Assembly: GCF_018613695.1 (NCBI RefSeq)
Contig: NZ_JAGGPR010000001.1
Span: 1 to 64,000 of the forward strand
From: Arthrobacter sp. ISL-95
GTDB taxonomy: Bacteria; Actinomycetota; Actinomycetes; Actinomycetales; Micrococcaceae
Direction: 5' to 3'
DNA: 64,000 bases
Part shown: positions 16,476 to 24,551 of the stretch, in pieces
How the letters are laid out: every line of letters begins with the position of its first letter
How positions within the stretch are numbered: position 1 is the stretch's first letter
Notes under the pieces: generated by a model
The model's input: only the letters and a program-made list of their open reading frames with translations
Told to the model about the DNA's origin: nothing
Database searches by the model: none
Made by a program: the position numbers and the translations under genes

Positions 16476-17000
16476 CTAAGCAGTAAGCCACGCAGAGTAA
16501 TATTTCCTGGCCTTTGCCAACTTGGGGTTGATGATCACCTGGCAATACCCCTGATAAGGGAACTTTGCATAGTAATTCTGGTGGACTTCCTCGGCTTCAT
16601 GAAACTCGGGAAGGCGGCTGACCTCGGTCACAATGGGATCGGACCAGAGGGACTGGGCGCGCTCGACTGCTTCCTCGAACAACACCTTTTCTTCCGTGGT
16701 TGTGTAGAACATTGATGAACGGTACTGGGTTCCGACGTCATAACCCTGGCGGTTCAACGTTGTGGGGTCGTGGAGGGCGAAGAACATGTCCAGGATGACT
16801 TCTTCGGGAACTACGGTTTCATCGAATGTCACCGCCACGACTTCCGCGTGACCAGTGGTTCCGGAGCATACTTCGTAGTAATCGGGATTGCGGACGTGGC
16901 CGCCGGTGTAGCCGGACACTACCGAGCTGACGCCGCGGGTCTTTTGATAAACGGCATCAAGGCACCAGAAGCAGCCGCCGCCAAGTACGAAAGTTTTCAT
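16476..17000 (-). CDS. msrA: Peptide methionine (S)-S-oxide reductase MsrA
   Basis: A 174-residue repair enzyme for oxidised methionine. The catalytic GGCFWC (C10) opens the protein, followed by YTGG and the GHAEVV and DPTTLNRQGYDVGTQYRS blocks typical of MsrA. Further cysteines, C13 next to the active site and one in GYCQVI near the end, could act as resolving thiols. It is upstream of cysK on the same strand, a plausible thiol/sulfur grouping, though a shared transcript is not certain. Confidence 0.96.
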   Translation of the reverse strand: MKTFVLGGGCFWCLDAVYQKTRGVSSVVSGYTGGHVRNPDYYEVCSGTTGHAEVVAVTFDETVVPEEVILDMFFALHDPTTLNRQGYDVGTQYRSSMFYTTTEEKVLFEEAVERAQSLWSDPIVTEVSRLPEFHEAEEVHQNYYAKFPYQGYCQVIINPKLAKARKYYSAWLTA

Positions 17001-17100
17001 GTTCTCTTCAATGGATCGGAGGGCCTGATGATTCCCGCTTCACCTTACGGGAGAATTACGGTACCGGGGAGGTACCACGGAGTGGAGGCAACCTGTTGGG

Positions 17101-17138
17101 GGCTCAGTAGGGAAGAAATCCGGCTCAGTAGGGAAGAA
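17101..17138 (+). repeat. 17-bp direct repeat, period 21, in front of the Nif3-like gene
   Basis: GGCTCAGTAGGGAAGAA occurs at 17101-17117 and again at 17122-17138. The second copy supplies the ribosome binding site of the downstream gene; the first is a spare copy of it. Upstream, GGTACC occurs twice with five bases between (17060-17076). Confidence 0.75.
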
Positions 17139-17145
17139 TAAGAGC

Positions 17146-18057
17146 ATGGAAGCAGTAAACACCCACATTTCCGATGTGGATTCCGTCGAAGAGGACGAAA
17201 CAGCGGACGCCGGCGGTGATCCGACGCTCGGTCAGGTTTTGCTGGCTGTTGAGGAACTCTGGCCGGAGTCCCTGGCTGAAGACTGGGATGAGGTGGGCCT
17301 CGTTGTTGGCCGCCCGAATGCTCCCGTCACCAAAGTTCTCTTTGCAGTGGATCCCACGCTGGCCGTGATCGATGAGGCCGTGGAATGGGGAGCGGACCTG
17401 CTGATCACCCATCACCCACTGCTGCTCAAAGGGGTGAATTCTGTGGCAGCCACGTCAGCGAAGGGCCTTGCCGTGCACCGGTTGATAGAGGCCGGAACAG
17501 GGCTTTTGACCGTTCATACCAATGGAGATTCAGCCGTTGGTGGCGTTTCCGATGTCCTGGCTGACGCCTTCGGCCTGGAGAATGTCACTCCCTTGACGCC
17601 GGCGAGCAACGGCTTGCCGGAGGAAGGCATTGGCCGGGTCGGGGACCTCCCGGACCTCGAGACGCTCGGTGATTTCGCTGCCCGCGTCTTTGAAATGCTG
17701 CCCGCTGTGGCAGGGGGAGTCCGGGTAGCCGGAGATAAAGATGGCCTGGTCCGGCGCGTTGCCGTTTGTGGTGGAGCCGGAGACAGCTTGTTCGACGCCG
17801 TTCGGGCCAGTAACGCTGACGTTTACGTCACAGCAGACATGCGTCATCACCCTGCTTCCGAAGCCCGTGAAGGCGCCACCAATGGCCGGCCCTACTTGAT
17901 CGACGTTTCGCATTTTGCCAGCGAGTGGCTATGGCTGCCTACTGCCGCTGAAGCATTGGGCAACGTGCTCGCGGACCAGGGCTACGACGTCGAGATCCGT
18001 GTCAGCGGCACCAACAGCGATCCTTGGGACTTCATACTCACTCCCGGCGGGGACTAG
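17146..18057 (+). CDS. Nif3-like dinuclear metal centre protein
   Basis: A 303-residue member of the NIF3/DUF34 family, often named GTP cyclohydrolase 1 type 2 homologue. The metal-binding histidines are seen in LITHHPLLLKG (residues about 86-96) and in DVSHFASEW (about 250), with a conserved Asp/His in HTNGD. Family members form ring-shaped hexamers with two metals per subunit; the substrate is unsettled. It lies upstream of the coiled-coil zinc-ribbon relative on the same strand (89 bases), the usual actinobacterial arrangement. Confidence 0.92.
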   Translation: MEAVNTHISDVDSVEEDETADAGGDPTLGQVLLAVEELWPESLAEDWDEVGLVVGRPNAPVTKVLFAVDPTLAVIDEAVEWGADLLITHHPLLLKGVNSVAATSAKGLAVHRLIEAGTGLLTVHTNGDSAVGGVSDVLADAFGLENVTPLTPASNGLPEEGIGRVGDLPDLETLGDFAARVFEMLPAVAGGVRVAGDKDGLVRRVAVCGGAGDSLFDAVRASNADVYVTADMRHHPASEAREGATNGRPYLIDVSHFASEWLWLPTAAEALGNVLADQGYDVEIRVSGTNSDPWDFILTPGGD

Positions 18058-18146
18058 AGTCTAGAAGGACATGGACAGCCCTGACGGATAGTGGCGGTTC
18101 GGCCGGACCTGATCCCCAGGCCCGGTGGCTAACAGCGGAGGTAAGC

Positions 18147-18884
18147 GTGGCGAAAGCAGCACCGGCAGAACAATTGAAATTGCTTGAACTGCAGGGTCTG
18201 GATGCCAAGCTCAGGTCGCTTGCCGGCCGCCGGAAAGTTCTGGAGACCGATCCACGCATCACCGACCTCACGGATGCGCTGAGTGTGGCCAACGGTGAGC
18301 TTGGCGCGGCCAAGGTTGCCGTCCATGACGCCGAAGCCGAACTCAAGCGCGCGGAAGCCGATGTGGAGCAGGTAGCAACCCGTATTGAACGCGACGAGAC
18401 CCGGCTCAACAGCGGCAGCGGCCTGTCCAAAGACCTTGTTGCCTTGCAGAGTGACATTGCCTCCCTCAACAAGCGTCGCTCGGACCTGGAAGACGTTGAG
18501 CTCGAAATCCTGGAACGCTTGGACACGTTGCGCGAGCGTCAGGCCGCCCAGCAGGCGATCGTTGACGACATCCAGGGTTCCTTTGGCAGCATCCGGGCTG
18601 AACTCGATGAAGCCATCGCCGAGATCGCGGCAGAAGAAACAGTAGTTCGCGGGCAGCGAGCCGTCTTCGCAGAATCCCTGGACGCGGGAATTCTTGCCAT
18701 CTATGAAAAGACCATTGCCAAGCGGGGCGTCGGCGCAGCCCGGCTGTTCCACGGCAAGTCCGAAGGCTCCGGCATGATGCTCAGCCCCGGCGACCTCGCA
18801 GAGGTCAAAGCCGCAGCTGAGGACGATATTGTCTTTTGCCCGGATTCAGGTGTCATCCTGGTTCGCTCGGCGGAGTGGAACTGA
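18147..18884 (+). CDS. Coiled-coil protein of the C4 zinc-ribbon (CT398-like) family, ribbon degenerate
   Basis: A 245-residue protein: a long Ala/Glu/Arg-rich helical hairpin (about 5-180) followed by a C-terminal ribbon-like domain. Related proteins end in two CxxC pairs. Here the first pair is replaced by KSEGSG and the second reads CPDSG, so only one of four zinc ligands remains. GTG 18147 has GCGGAGGT four bases upstream. It follows the Nif3-like gene as in many actinobacteria. In relatives, a role in flagellar or secretion assembly or RNase-linked processes has been suggested, but function here is unknown. Confidence 0.85.
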   Translation: MAKAAPAEQLKLLELQGLDAKLRSLAGRRKVLETDPRITDLTDALSVANGELGAAKVAVHDAEAELKRAEADVEQVATRIERDETRLNSGSGLSKDLVALQSDIASLNKRRSDLEDVELEILERLDTLRERQAAQQAIVDDIQGSFGSIRAELDEAIAEIAAEETVVRGQRAVFAESLDAGILAIYEKTIAKRGVGAARLFHGKSEGSGMMLSPGDLAEVKAAAEDDIVFCPDSGVILVRSAEWN

Positions 18885-18914
18885 CTCAGCCCGGCTTCAG
18901 TTGCAGCGGCTAAG

Positions 18915-19679
18915 TCAACTGGACAGGATGATGTTCAGCGCGTGCGGCTTGCGGGCCGTGCCCTGAACGAGTTCCGTCGTCCAGATTTCGCGCGCAGCCT
19001 TCAGGAGCTGCTCCGGGGACGCCGGCGCCTTGCCGCGCCGGGTCAACAAGTGTCGTGCCAGTTCGCCGCGAGTGTGCTTGGCGAAGTGACTGACCACCGT
19101 CCGCTTACCGTTCGCCTCGTTGAAGACGTTGACGCTCACTGTCTGCGACGCCGGGGGAGTCCAAGCTGCGGCATAGGTGCTGGAGCGGCAGTCCACCAAC
19201 AGTTCACCTTCGGCGCGTGAGGCGAGGGCAGCGTCAAGCTGCGGCTTCCAGTAGGTGGCGAGGCGGCCGACGTCGGGCAGTGCGGTTCCCATGGACAGCC
19301 GATAGGCGGGCACGTGGTCGCCAAAGCCGATTGCACCCCATAGGGCGGAGACCACCAGGATGGACTCGTTGGCCTTGCGGCGTTGCGCCGGTGTCATGCT
19401 GTTGTAGCACAGGGCGTCGTAGAGGACCCCTGAATAGACTTGATGCGCGGGTGCGGCCGGCTCGGCATGCAGCCGCGTATTGCGGTCGACGTCGTCCCGC
19501 AAGGAGGCCCCGACCCCCAGAAGCGCGAGTGCATCCTTATGCGCGCTCACCGTCCCCAGCGCTTCGAGCACCGTGGCCCGGTAGGGGTTCAGTTCAGGAA
19601 AGCTGAGCGAATCCCAGTTGATGGACGGGCCCGTGGCAGCGGGGGTCTTGCCTTCGGAAGGCGGCAGCAGAATCAGCAC
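18915..19679 (-). CDS. yaaA: YaaA family peroxide-stress protein
   Basis: A 254-residue protein of the YaaA/DUF328 family, which in E. coli limits intracellular iron during hydrogen peroxide stress. The opening LILLPPSEGKTP, YSGVLYDAL and VVSALWGAIGFGDHVPAYRLSMG blocks are typical. The start is GTG 19679, and a minus-strand TAATAT hexamer lies exactly six bases before it, so the transcript is probably leaderless. It is divergent from the RNase P RNA gene, with about 55 bases between. Confidence 0.93.
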   Translation of the reverse strand: MLILLPPSEGKTPAATGPSINWDSLSFPELNPYRATVLEALGTVSAHKDALALLGVGASLRDDVDRNTRLHAEPAAPAHQVYSGVLYDALCYNSMTPAQRRKANESILVVSALWGAIGFGDHVPAYRLSMGTALPDVGRLATYWKPQLDAALASRAEGELLVDCRSSTYAAAWTPPASQTVSVNVFNEANGKRTVVSHFAKHTRGELARHLLTRRGKAPASPEQLLKAAREIWTTELVQGTARKPHALNIILSS

Positions 19680-19721
19680 CAGTCGATATTACCGCCGGAC
19701 TTTGGCACGTCCCGACGCCGG

Positions 19722-19727
19722 TAGACT
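19722..19727 (+). promoter_or_regulatory. -10 box of rnpB
   Basis: TAGACT ends seven bases before the predicted 5' end of RNase P RNA, the right distance for a transcription start. TTGGCA lies 14 bases upstream, closer than a normal -35. Confidence 0.6.
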
Positions 19728-19734
19728 GGACAAC

Positions 19735-20128
19735 GGATGGGTCGACCAGGCGGTCGCGCGTCACGAAAGTGGCTCGAGGAACGTCCGGGCTCCGCAGAGC
19801 AGGGTGGTGGGTAACGCCCACTCGGGGTAACCCGCAGGCCAGTGCCACAGAGAACAGACCGCCTGCACGTTGTGATGTTTTGCATCACAGGGCAGCAGGT
19901 AAGGGTGAAACGGTGGTGTAAGAGACCACCAGCTCCCTGGGTGACCGGGGAGGCTAGGTAAACCCCACCCGGAGCAAGGCCAGACAGGACACGTTTGAGG
20001 GCTGCTCGCCCGAGTGTCCGGGTAGGCTGCTGGAGGGCGTCGGCAACGGCGTTCGTAGATGGATGGCCGCCACTCCCTTTCCGGTAACGGAAGGGATGAC
20101 AGAACCCGGCGTATCGGTCGACCCATCC
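19735..20128 (+). ncRNA. rnpB: RNase P RNA (bacterial class A)
   Basis: The catalytic RNA that trims tRNA 5' ends, together with RnpA. The ends pair through GGATGGGTCGACC and GGTCGACCCATCC (helix P1 and neighbours). The conserved GAGGAACGTCCGGGCTCC (P4 5' strand region) lies near the start, AGGGTGAAACGGTG and GGTAAACCCCACCCGGAGCAAG in the middle, and GTAGATGGATGGCCGCC with ACAGAACCCGGCGTA (P4 3' strand) near the end. The approximately 394-base length is normal. No U-rich terminator follows; a weak GGCGTG/CACGCC hairpin lies at 20150-20171. Confidence 0.96.
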
Positions 20129-20202
20129 ATTTATGACTCCCGCAAAACCGGCGTGTGAGTGATTTCACGCCGCCGGGCGTCTTCTACCCCCTCCTTCCGC
20201 CC

Positions 20203-20208
20203 TAGAAT
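20203..20208 (+). promoter_or_regulatory. Candidate -10 box of the long-form GAPDH gene
   Basis: TAGAAT, with the start point expected near 20215. This gives a leader of about 178 bases that contains the hairpin at 20232. Confidence 0.45.
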
Positions 20209-20231
20209 GGTTAGTGAACGTAGATGTTCTG

Positions 20232-20268
20232 CCGCCGGGACTGCGTTCGCAGCCGGCGGATTTTCTTT
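20232..20268 (+). promoter_or_regulatory. Terminator-like hairpin in the GAPDH leader (possible attenuator)
   Basis: CCGCCGG...CCGGCGG with inner arms CTGCG/CGCAG form a two-part stem, followed directly by ATTTTCTTT. It lies between the likely promoter and the start codon, so transcripts must pass it. No leader peptide or ligand-binding element is recognised. Confidence 0.5.
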
Positions 20269-20392
20269 GCTCTCGTTCAAGGCGCTGTGGGTGGACCGAA
20301 GCCCGCCGGCGCATGTGCCGCAGGACTACTCCGGGCGGCCGCTGCCATCTGCATACGAGGACGTATGTGGTTGACCCAAGGAAGGTAGTTCT

Positions 20393-21880
20393 GTGAGCCA
20401 GACGTCAGATTCTTGTCTTGATAAGTGGATGGGCCGGGAGGCTCTCGCCGAGGCCATGATTCCGGTAATCGGCCGGTTGTACCGGGAAAACAATGTGGTC
20501 ACGAGCATCCACGGCCGGAGCCTGATCAACAAGTCCACCATGAACATCCTGAAGGCCCACCGTTTCGCGCGCCGGATGAGCAACCATGAGCTGTTCCTGG
20601 AAGAGACTGCTCCGCTGCTGAACGCCCTCTCTGAATTGGAACTGGGCGCAGCAGCCATTGATATTGCACGCTTGACCGAGAAGTTCCGGGCCGAAGGCAA
20701 CGGCGCCTCGCTGGATGAATACTTGCGGGCCGAGCTTGCAGAGATCGTGGGAAAGCGTGGCGCTGACGATCGCACCAGCACCGACGTCGTGCTCTACGGC
20801 TTTGGCCGCATCGGCCGCCTCCTTGCCCGCATCCTGATTGAGAAGGCCGGCGGCGGACACGGGCTGCGCCTTCGTGCGATCGTCGTCCGCAAGGGCGCTG
20901 AGAACGACCTCGTCAAGCGTGCTTCCCTGCTCCGCCGTGACTCCGTGCACGGTTCTTTCGAGGGCACCATCCGGGTGGATGAGGAAGCCAACACCATCAC
21001 CGCCAATGGCGTGCAGATCCAGATCATCTACTCGGACAACCCGGCCACTGTGGACTACACCGCTTATGGCATCAAGGATGCCTTGGTAGTGGACAACACC
21101 GGCCGCTGGCGCGACGCCGATGGGCTTTCCCAGCACCTGCAGAGCAAGGGCGCAGCCCGCGTTCTGCTCACCGCGCCGGGCAAGGGCGAACTCAAGAACA
21201 TTGTTCACGGCATCAACCACCGTGACATCTCCGATGACGACAAGATCGTCACCGCAGCATCCTGTACCACCAACGCCATTACGCCGGTGCTGAAGGCCAT
21301 CAATGACAAATTCGGCATCATTCACGGCCACGTGGAGACGGTTCACTCCTTCACCAATGACCAGAACCTCATTGACAATTTCCACAAGGGTGATCGCCGC
21401 GGACGTTCCGCAGCATTGAACATGGTCATCACTGAAACCGGTGCCGCGAAGGCCGTAGCCAAGGCTCTCCCGGAACTTCAGGGCAAACTCACGGGCAATG
21501 CCATCCGTGTACCCACTCCGGATGTCTCCATGGCCATCCTGAACCTCAACCTTGAGAAGGGCACCACGCGGGATGAAGTCAACGACTTCCTCCGCGAAAT
21601 GTCCTTGCACTCGGATCTCCGCAAGCAGATCGATTACATCGACTCCCCGGATGTTGTCTCCACCGACTTCGTTGGCTCGCGCCGCGCGGGCATTGTTGAC
21701 GGCCTCGCAACGATTGCCAACGACAAGAACCTCGTTCTGTATGTCTGGTACGACAACGAATTCGGCTACTCCTGCCAGGTAGTTCGCGTCATGGAGGAAA
21801 TGGCCGGTGTGAACCCGCCGTCGTTCCCGGCACGTGACGTGATAGCTCCCATCGCCGTGCTTGAAACAGCTGGAGCCTAA
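20393..21880 (+). CDS. Long-form glyceraldehyde-3-phosphate dehydrogenase
   Basis: A 495-residue GAPDH with an N-terminal extension of about 130 residues before the cofactor-binding VLYGFGRIGRLLARIL. The catalytic Cys is in AASCTTNAITPVL (about residue 289), and VWYDNEFGYSCQVVRVM closes the domain. The layout matches the about 480-residue type represented by C. glutamicum GapB/GapX, linked there to gluconeogenesis, rather than the about 335-residue glycolytic form. GTG 20393 has AAGGAAGG six bases upstream. The leader contains a terminator-like hairpin and a perfect hairpin follows the gene. The extension is helical and rich in charged residues. Confidence 0.92.
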   Translation: MSQTSDSCLDKWMGREALAEAMIPVIGRLYRENNVVTSIHGRSLINKSTMNILKAHRFARRMSNHELFLEETAPLLNALSELELGAAAIDIARLTEKFRAEGNGASLDEYLRAELAEIVGKRGADDRTSTDVVLYGFGRIGRLLARILIEKAGGGHGLRLRAIVVRKGAENDLVKRASLLRRDSVHGSFEGTIRVDEEANTITANGVQIQIIYSDNPATVDYTAYGIKDALVVDNTGRWRDADGLSQHLQSKGAARVLLTAPGKGELKNIVHGINHRDISDDDKIVTAASCTTNAITPVLKAINDKFGIIHGHVETVHSFTNDQNLIDNFHKGDRRGRSAALNMVITETGAAKAVAKALPELQGKLTGNAIRVPTPDVSMAILNLNLEKGTTRDEVNDFLREMSLHSDLRKQIDYIDSPDVVSTDFVGSRRAGIVDGLATIANDKNLVLYVWYDNEFGYSCQVVRVMEEMAGVNPPSFPARDVIAPIAVLETAGA

Positions 21881-21898
21881 GAACTCTGAAGTATCCCC

Positions 21899-21938
21899 AG
21901 GTTTCCCGGCTGCGTCACTGGTATCAGCCGGGAAACCT
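21899..21938 (+). terminator. Perfect 14-bp hairpin after the GAPDH gene
   Basis: AGGTTTCCCGGCTG is repeated in inverted form as CAGCCGGGAAACCT around a 12-base loop. No U-tract follows. Confidence 0.6.
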
Positions 21939-21953
21939 GACCAAAATGGGTTC

Positions 21954-22163
21954 ATGGAAAACGAATCAACGCTGGAACATGAAACCGCGCTTGAACACGC
22001 CTTGGACGTAGCAAAGGCCAACCACAAGCAAGCCCAAAAGCTCTTGGATCACGCCGTCGCAGCCAATGCGGCCGGTGACGTCACCGATCAGCGCGTAGAA
22101 CAGCTGCGAAGCCTTCTCGCGGTGGCTACAGAGGACCTGCAGCGCGTAACCCGCGAGCAATAA
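21954..22163 (+). CDS. Small helical protein of unknown function
   Basis: A 69-residue acidic, Ala/Glu/His-rich peptide that looks like a single helix or short coiled coil (HALDVAKANHKQAQKLLDHA). The ATG follows the GAPDH hairpin with only a weak ATGGG in front. Base composition at third positions agrees with coding, but length and weak signal leave real doubt. It resembles no family I recognise. Confidence 0.45.
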   Translation: MENESTLEHETALEHALDVAKANHKQAQKLLDHAVAANAAGDVTDQRVEQLRSLLAVATEDLQRVTREQ

Positions 22164-22225
22164 GCCAACGGAGCACAACGCGGCCACCAAAGTACCCCAC
22201 GGTAAGGGTGTGCCTACATTTGCAC

Positions 22226-22282
22226 ACCGTTACTTGTCCTCAACACCGTGACTGGTCCTCAACACTGTGACTTGTCCCCAAC
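22226..22282 (+). repeat. Three 19-bp tandem repeats upstream of an HNH nuclease gene
   Basis: Units of the type ACCGTGACTGGTCCTCAAC occur at 22226-22244, 22245-22263 and 22264-22282, each differing by one to three bases, with a partial fourth copy after. A 7-bp hairpin (GGTGTGC/GCACACC, 22207-22228) overlaps the first unit. The position in front of 22360 suggests a multi-site operator. Confidence 0.7.
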
Positions 22283-22359
22283 TCTGTGGACATCGGCTCT
22301 GAATGTCGGAGCTGTGTCCTACGCTCGTAGGACATTGCTTTCCCTCTGGATGGAGTCTC

Positions 22360-23160
22360 TTGAGTACCACTTGGTCTGCCTACAAACGCGCCCGCAGGAG
22401 GTCACGTCAAGCGTGGGCCATTCTTGGATTGGGCGCCGCAACCGTCGTCGCGGGCCTCTCCTGGTACTTCACCACCGGACAGTTCAATGCCGCTGAGCCC
22501 TGGGCGACCGGACCCAGCCAAGCTCCCGTCTTCAATCCTGACTGGATGAAGCCACTTCGGGGCGCGGCAGCTGTTACCCCTGAGAAGGCAAGCGATGCCT
22601 TGGAACGGCTCCCGGTAAAGGGGCGGGCGGCGAAGTCGGACTACGACAGGGCCGCGTTCGGCCAGGCCTGGGCAGACGCTGACCGCAATGGGTGTGATAC
22701 CCGCAATGACATTCTGAGGAGGGACCTCGCTGGAGTTGAATTTTCGGAGGGTTCGTCCTGCAAGGTCTCCGGTGGTAGCTTCCGCGAACCCTACACAGGG
22801 GCGCAGGTAACTTTTCAAAGAGGTCAGAACACCAGCTCTGCTGTTCAAATCGATCACGTGGTGGCCCTCGCCGACGCTTGGCAGAAGGGCGCCCAGCAGC
22901 TCACTGTTCAGCAACGGCAAATGTTCGCGAACGACCCCCTGAATTTGATCGCTGCGGACGGCCCCGCCAATGTGAAGAAGGGCGCGGGTGACGCGGCGAC
23001 CTGGCTGCCGGCCAATAAAAATTTCCGCTGTCACTATGTTGCACGGCAAGTCTCCGTAAAAGCGGCCTATCAGCTCTGGGTTACGCAGGCCGAAAAGGAC
23101 GCCATGAAGAGGGTCCTGTCTTCCTGCCCGGAACAGCAGACCATTTACAGCGCCAGGTGA
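22360..23160 (+). CDS. Membrane-anchored HNH endonuclease family protein
   Basis: About 266 residues from TTG 22360, which has GGATGGAG four bases upstream; an ATG at 22303 in frame adds 19 residues but lacks a ribosome binding site. One membrane segment (AWAILGLGAATVVAGLSWYF) near the N-terminus is followed by an exported domain. The domain shows the DUF1524/GmrSD-type HNH pattern: IDHVVALADAW (the DH pair), then the FANDPLNLIAADGPANVKKG segment and WLPANKNFRCHYV. The Cys pairs (NGCDTR...SSCK, and FRC...SSC) suit an extracellular protein. Related secreted nucleases may take part in nutrient DNA breakdown; that is inference. It overlaps the convergent gene's end by 16 bases. Confidence 0.8.
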   Translation: MSTTWSAYKRARRRSRQAWAILGLGAATVVAGLSWYFTTGQFNAAEPWATGPSQAPVFNPDWMKPLRGAAAVTPEKASDALERLPVKGRAAKSDYDRAAFGQAWADADRNGCDTRNDILRRDLAGVEFSEGSSCKVSGGSFREPYTGAQVTFQRGQNTSSAVQIDHVVALADAWQKGAQQLTVQQRQMFANDPLNLIAADGPANVKKGAGDAATWLPANKNFRCHYVARQVSVKAAYQLWVTQAEKDAMKRVLSSCPEQQTIYSAR

Positions 23161-23975
23161 CCGTGCCCGAGCTGCCAGGTGCCGCCGTCGTCGATCCGCT
23201 CCAGGACCACGCGCTGCAGTGAGGTTTCCCGTGGGAGCTTATCCAGGTCCTGGAGTCCCCGCTGCCTGAAGGTGAAGTAGATGGCGTCGGTAGGAGCATC
23301 AGTACAGCGATCCAGCGTGAAGCGACGGGCGAATGACGCGATGTTGCTTTCAGGCAGCCGCTTTACCAGGTACGGGTCCAACATCCATGAATCGCAGGTA
23401 GCTGTGCGAGCAGGCTTCTCAGGAAAATACTGTGGGAAGAAAGATCTGGCCTCCGTGAAACTGGCATCCACCAGGTCAGGGGAGAGGCCGCCGTCTTCGG
23501 GGATATGGACGCCAAGAACCCAGTCTAAGTCCTGGCTTTCGGCAGGCACCAGGTGGAACTGCAGACGGCCCAGCCGGAACAGATTTCCGGCCATATGCAA
23601 CGTCAGCCAGGCCCAGGTATCCAGGCCAAACTGACCGTGGACCCGCCGGTTGAGCCGGAGCTGCAGACCCAGATCTGCCAAGGAAGCCGCCGACACCGCC
23701 GAGTCGATTCCAAGATCCAGATGGTATGCGTGAACTGACGGGGCAAACCGGAGGAGTGCCTCGATCCAGACACTCTCCACGGCGCTTTCATCCTGCCCGG
23801 CGCCGTCTGCCCGAATACTGTCTACCGGAAAGGTCCCTAGCCTCCCCTGCATTGCGGTGATCGCGCGCAGTACAGGCTCATCCGGAGGCGTGTCCAGAAG
23901 ATGCGCACACTCAACCGCGTCTTCGCCGGTGATATCCAGGAGGTTGAAGAGCTTCGCGTGAGGGCTGGCGGCCAT
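23145..23975 (-). CDS. Acyltransferase-like protein (GNAT_C/DUF5596 type)
   Basis: A 276-residue protein that fits the two-domain acyltransferase family with GNAT-like N and C parts: an N-terminal helical part and a C-terminal alpha/beta part (LGVHIPEDGGLSPDLVDASF, FFPQYFPEKPARTATCDSWMLDPYL). Substrate unknown. Its ATG is three bases after the def stop, so it is almost certainly translated with def; whether it modifies N-termini or merely travels with def is open. Confidence 0.75.
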   Translation of the reverse strand: MAASPHAKLFNLLDITGEDAVECAHLLDTPPDEPVLRAITAMQGRLGTFPVDSIRADGAGQDESAVESVWIEALLRFAPSVHAYHLDLGIDSAVSAASLADLGLQLRLNRRVHGQFGLDTWAWLTLHMAGNLFRLGRLQFHLVPAESQDLDWVLGVHIPEDGGLSPDLVDASFTEARSFFPQYFPEKPARTATCDSWMLDPYLVKRLPESNIASFARRFTLDRCTDAPTDAIYFTFRQRGLQDLDKLPRETSLQRVVLERIDDGGTWQLGHGHLAL

Positions 23976-23978
23976 GGC

Positions 23979-24551
23979 TCAGTGTCCGAACGGATCGGGA
24001 TCGACTCCAGGCATCCAGGTCAGGCCGGGCACGCCCCATCCGTTCCTCTTGGCCTGCTTGAGTGCCTTTTTCGAGTACCGGTCCACAAGGCGGTTGACAT
24101 ATAACTTGCCGTCCAGGTGGTCAAACTCGTGCTGTAGGATCCTGGCGAACCAGCCTGTCGCCTCGAAATCCAAAGGGTTACCGTCTCCGTCGAAGCCCTG
24201 AACCCGCGTCCATTCAGCACGCTGCAACGGATAGTATTCGCCTGGAAAGGAAAGGCATCCTTCAACGTGTTCATCGGGGTCGGGAAGTGCCCCTGAAACC
24301 TTGGAAAGCGTCAGCACCGGGTTGACCACCACGCCCTGCTCCGGAACGTCGTCATCGTTGGCATACTTATAGACAAAGAGCCGCTTGCCCACGCCGATCT
24401 GCGGAGCGGCGAGCCCAACCCCGTTGGCGGCGTCATTGGTCTCGAACATGTCTGCGATCAAGGTGCGGAGTTCGTCGTCGAATGCCTCCACCTCGCTTGC
24501 CCGGCGGTGCAGCACAGGTTCGCCCCAGATGGTGACTGGCAGGACGGTCAT
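23979..24551 (-). CDS. def: Peptide deformylase
   Basis: A 190-residue metalloenzyme that removes the formyl group from new proteins. All three motifs are present: GVGLAAPQIG, EGCLSFPG (metal Cys) and QHEFDHLDG (metal His pair and catalytic Glu). ATG 24551 has GAAGGAA eight bases upstream. It is the first gene of a two-gene unit with the acyltransferase-like gene and lies downstream of tRNA-His on the same strand, separated by that tRNA's terminator. Confidence 0.96.
   Translation of the reverse strand: MTVLPVTIWGEPVLHRRASEVEAFDDELRTLIADMFETNDAANGVGLAAPQIGVGKRLFVYKYANDDDVPEQGVVVNPVLTLSKVSGALPDPDEHVEGCLSFPGEYYPLQRAEWTRVQGFDGDGNPLDFEATGWFARILQHEFDHLDGKLYVNRLVDRYSKKALKQAKRNGWGVPGLTWMPGVDPDPFGH

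Noticed and set aside
20150..20171. GGCGTG/CACGCC hairpin after RNase P RNA
   Set aside because: Short stem and no U-tract, so I do not call it a terminator; it may form part of the read-through leader of the GAPDH gene.
20405..22027. A 540-codon open frame on the minus strand opposite the GAPDH gene
   Set aside because: It is a reverse-strand shadow of a conserved, well-initiated gene; composition is Val/Gly/Asp-rich as expected from high-GC antisense, with no ribosome binding site or domain.
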